Of a stretch of DNA of 64,000 nucleotides, positions 63,409-64,000 are shown in pieces (the stretch's first letter is position 1; each line of letters starts with the position of its first letter). The notes under the pieces were generated by a model. That model was given only the letters and a program-made list of their open reading frames with translations. It did no database searches and was not told where the DNA came from. Origin of the DNA: Marinimicrobium locisalis. GTDB taxonomy: Bacteria; Pseudomonadota; Gammaproteobacteria; Pseudomonadales; Cellvibrionaceae. Where the stretch lies: contig NZ_JBDLLG010000016.1 of assembly GCF_039822625.1 (NCBI RefSeq), positions 1 through 64,000 on the forward strand. The letters are read 5' to 3'. The position numbers and the translations under genes are program-made.

Positions 63409-64000
63409 ATGCTGACATTTTATCGCAAGGCTTTGGTTACCCTACTGATGCTACTGGTGCTGACGGCCGTCGTAATGTACGGCGGCTTTCTGCAATCCCG
63501 GCTGAGCCTTTCGCTCTTCCCCGCACGAGACGAGGCACTGCCGTGGGCGCCGGCGATTGAGCCGTCATCCCCCGTGGGCGATACCCAACTGACCGTTAAG
63601 AGCGAGGTGGGGACCATCGATTATGAGTTTACCCTCGACTCCGAGCAGCTGTTCCCCTATACGCACTATTCCTTTTACTTTATTCAGCCCGAACTGGCGT
63701 ATCGGGTGGTGGACCTGACGGATTACAGCCACGTGTCGTTCCGCATTCTGTGCGACCCGCGCAACGTGCTGCTGTTTGTATTGTTCAGCTTTGACGAGGA
63801 AGTCACCGACCCCTTTAAGCCCCCGACCCGGCGGGTCTCTTCCAAGGCCTTTTCGTGCAGCGCCCACTGGAAAGAGATGACCATTGATTTTGCGGACCTG
63901 GCCACCCCCCACTGGTGGTTGGATGAGCATGGCTACGAACTCAGCAATCAGGATTATCGGCTCGATAAAGTGATGGGGTTGGCATTTGTAAACTCCCTAC
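63409..64000 (+). CDS. Membrane-anchored protein, N-terminal part (cut by window end)
   Basis: A plus-strand frame opens at the ATG at 63409 and runs to the end of the window without a stop (197 codons). It begins with a single transmembrane helix (MLTFYRKALVTLLMLLVLTA) and continues as an extracytoplasmic domain of beta-sandwich type: VKSEVGTIDYEFTLDSEQ, YSHVSFRILCDPRNVL and WKEMTIDFADLATPHWWL. Such an N-terminus is seen in membrane-tethered sensors; a second helix and a DNA-binding or signalling domain may follow beyond the window, but that is a guess. Confidence 0.7.
   Translation, partial: MLTFYRKALVTLLMLLVLTAVVMYGGFLQSRLSLSLFPARDEALPWAPAIEPSSPVGDTQLTVKSEVGTIDYEFTLDSEQLFPYTHYSFYFIQPELAYRVVDLTDYSHVSFRILCDPRNVLLFVLFSFDEEVTDPFKPPTRRVSSKAFSCSAHWKEMTIDFADLATPHWWLDEHGYELSNQDYRLDKVMGLAFVNSL

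Overview
The window reads as chromosome of a plant-polysaccharide-degrading marine gammaproteobacterium, most likely in or near the Cellvibrionaceae (Cellvibrio, Saccharophagus or Marinimicrobium type). Reasons: cellulase lipoproteins with long serine-rich linkers (GH6, GH5), GH115 and GH43 xylan-side-chain enzymes, five TonB-dependent receptors (TBDRs) without SusD partners, and repeated pairing of TBDRs with tryptophan-halogenase-like flavoproteins. The genus is inference. Housekeeping genes (rnr-rlmB, lpd, a tRNA-Leu) are interspersed.

Layout. 1-7.4 kb (minus strand): an L-arabinose operon araB-araD-araA-symporter, preceded by an IlvD/Edd-type pentonate dehydratase; both promoters carry the same 10-bp palindrome. 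7.6-11.0 kb: rnr-rlmB. 11.2-11.6 kb: a promoter, a duplicated 5' part of tRNA-Leu, the intact tRNA-Leu(CAG) and a terminator. 11.6-28.6 kb (minus strand except one gene): two TBDR/halogenase cassettes. Cassette 1 is a TBDR, three halogenase-like proteins and a secreted beta-sandwich protein; cassette 2 is a TBDR and two halogenase-like proteins. Between them, facing the other way, lies a NrtR-type regulator with a broken Nudix box. 29-37.5 kb (plus): GH115 alpha-glucuronidase, mannonate dehydratase, cytoplasmic GH43 and a TBDR behind two LacI-type operators. 37.6-40.9 kb: lpd, a sodium-dependent transporter and a DUF3820 protein. 40.9-44.3 kb is an accessory island: XRE regulator with a palindromic operator, a three-gene membrane/secreted module of unknown function, a truncated Fic gene and an IS30 transposase remnant. 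44.3-53.8 kb: a smaller TBDR with a lipoprotein phosphoesterase, a membrane protein, a GH6 cellulase, a monooxygenase-fold protein, a methyltransferase and a lipoprotein. 53.8-64 kb: a third TBDR/halogenase pair (divergent), a membrane AraC regulator, GH16, GH5, and the start of a membrane-anchored protein cut by the window edge.

How it fits together. Surface and periplasmic enzymes (GH6, GH5, GH16, GH115) would attack cellulose, mixed-linkage glucan and glucuronoxylan. TBDRs would import oligosaccharides or another ligand. Cytoplasmic GH43, AraBAD, the pentonate dehydratase and ManD would feed pentoses and uronates into central metabolism. The least explained part is why six flavin-dependent-halogenase homologues, one lacking the catalytic Lys and Glu, sit beside three of the TBDRs. 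No NRPS, PKS or other natural-product genes accompany them. This is the best candidate here for an undescribed system.
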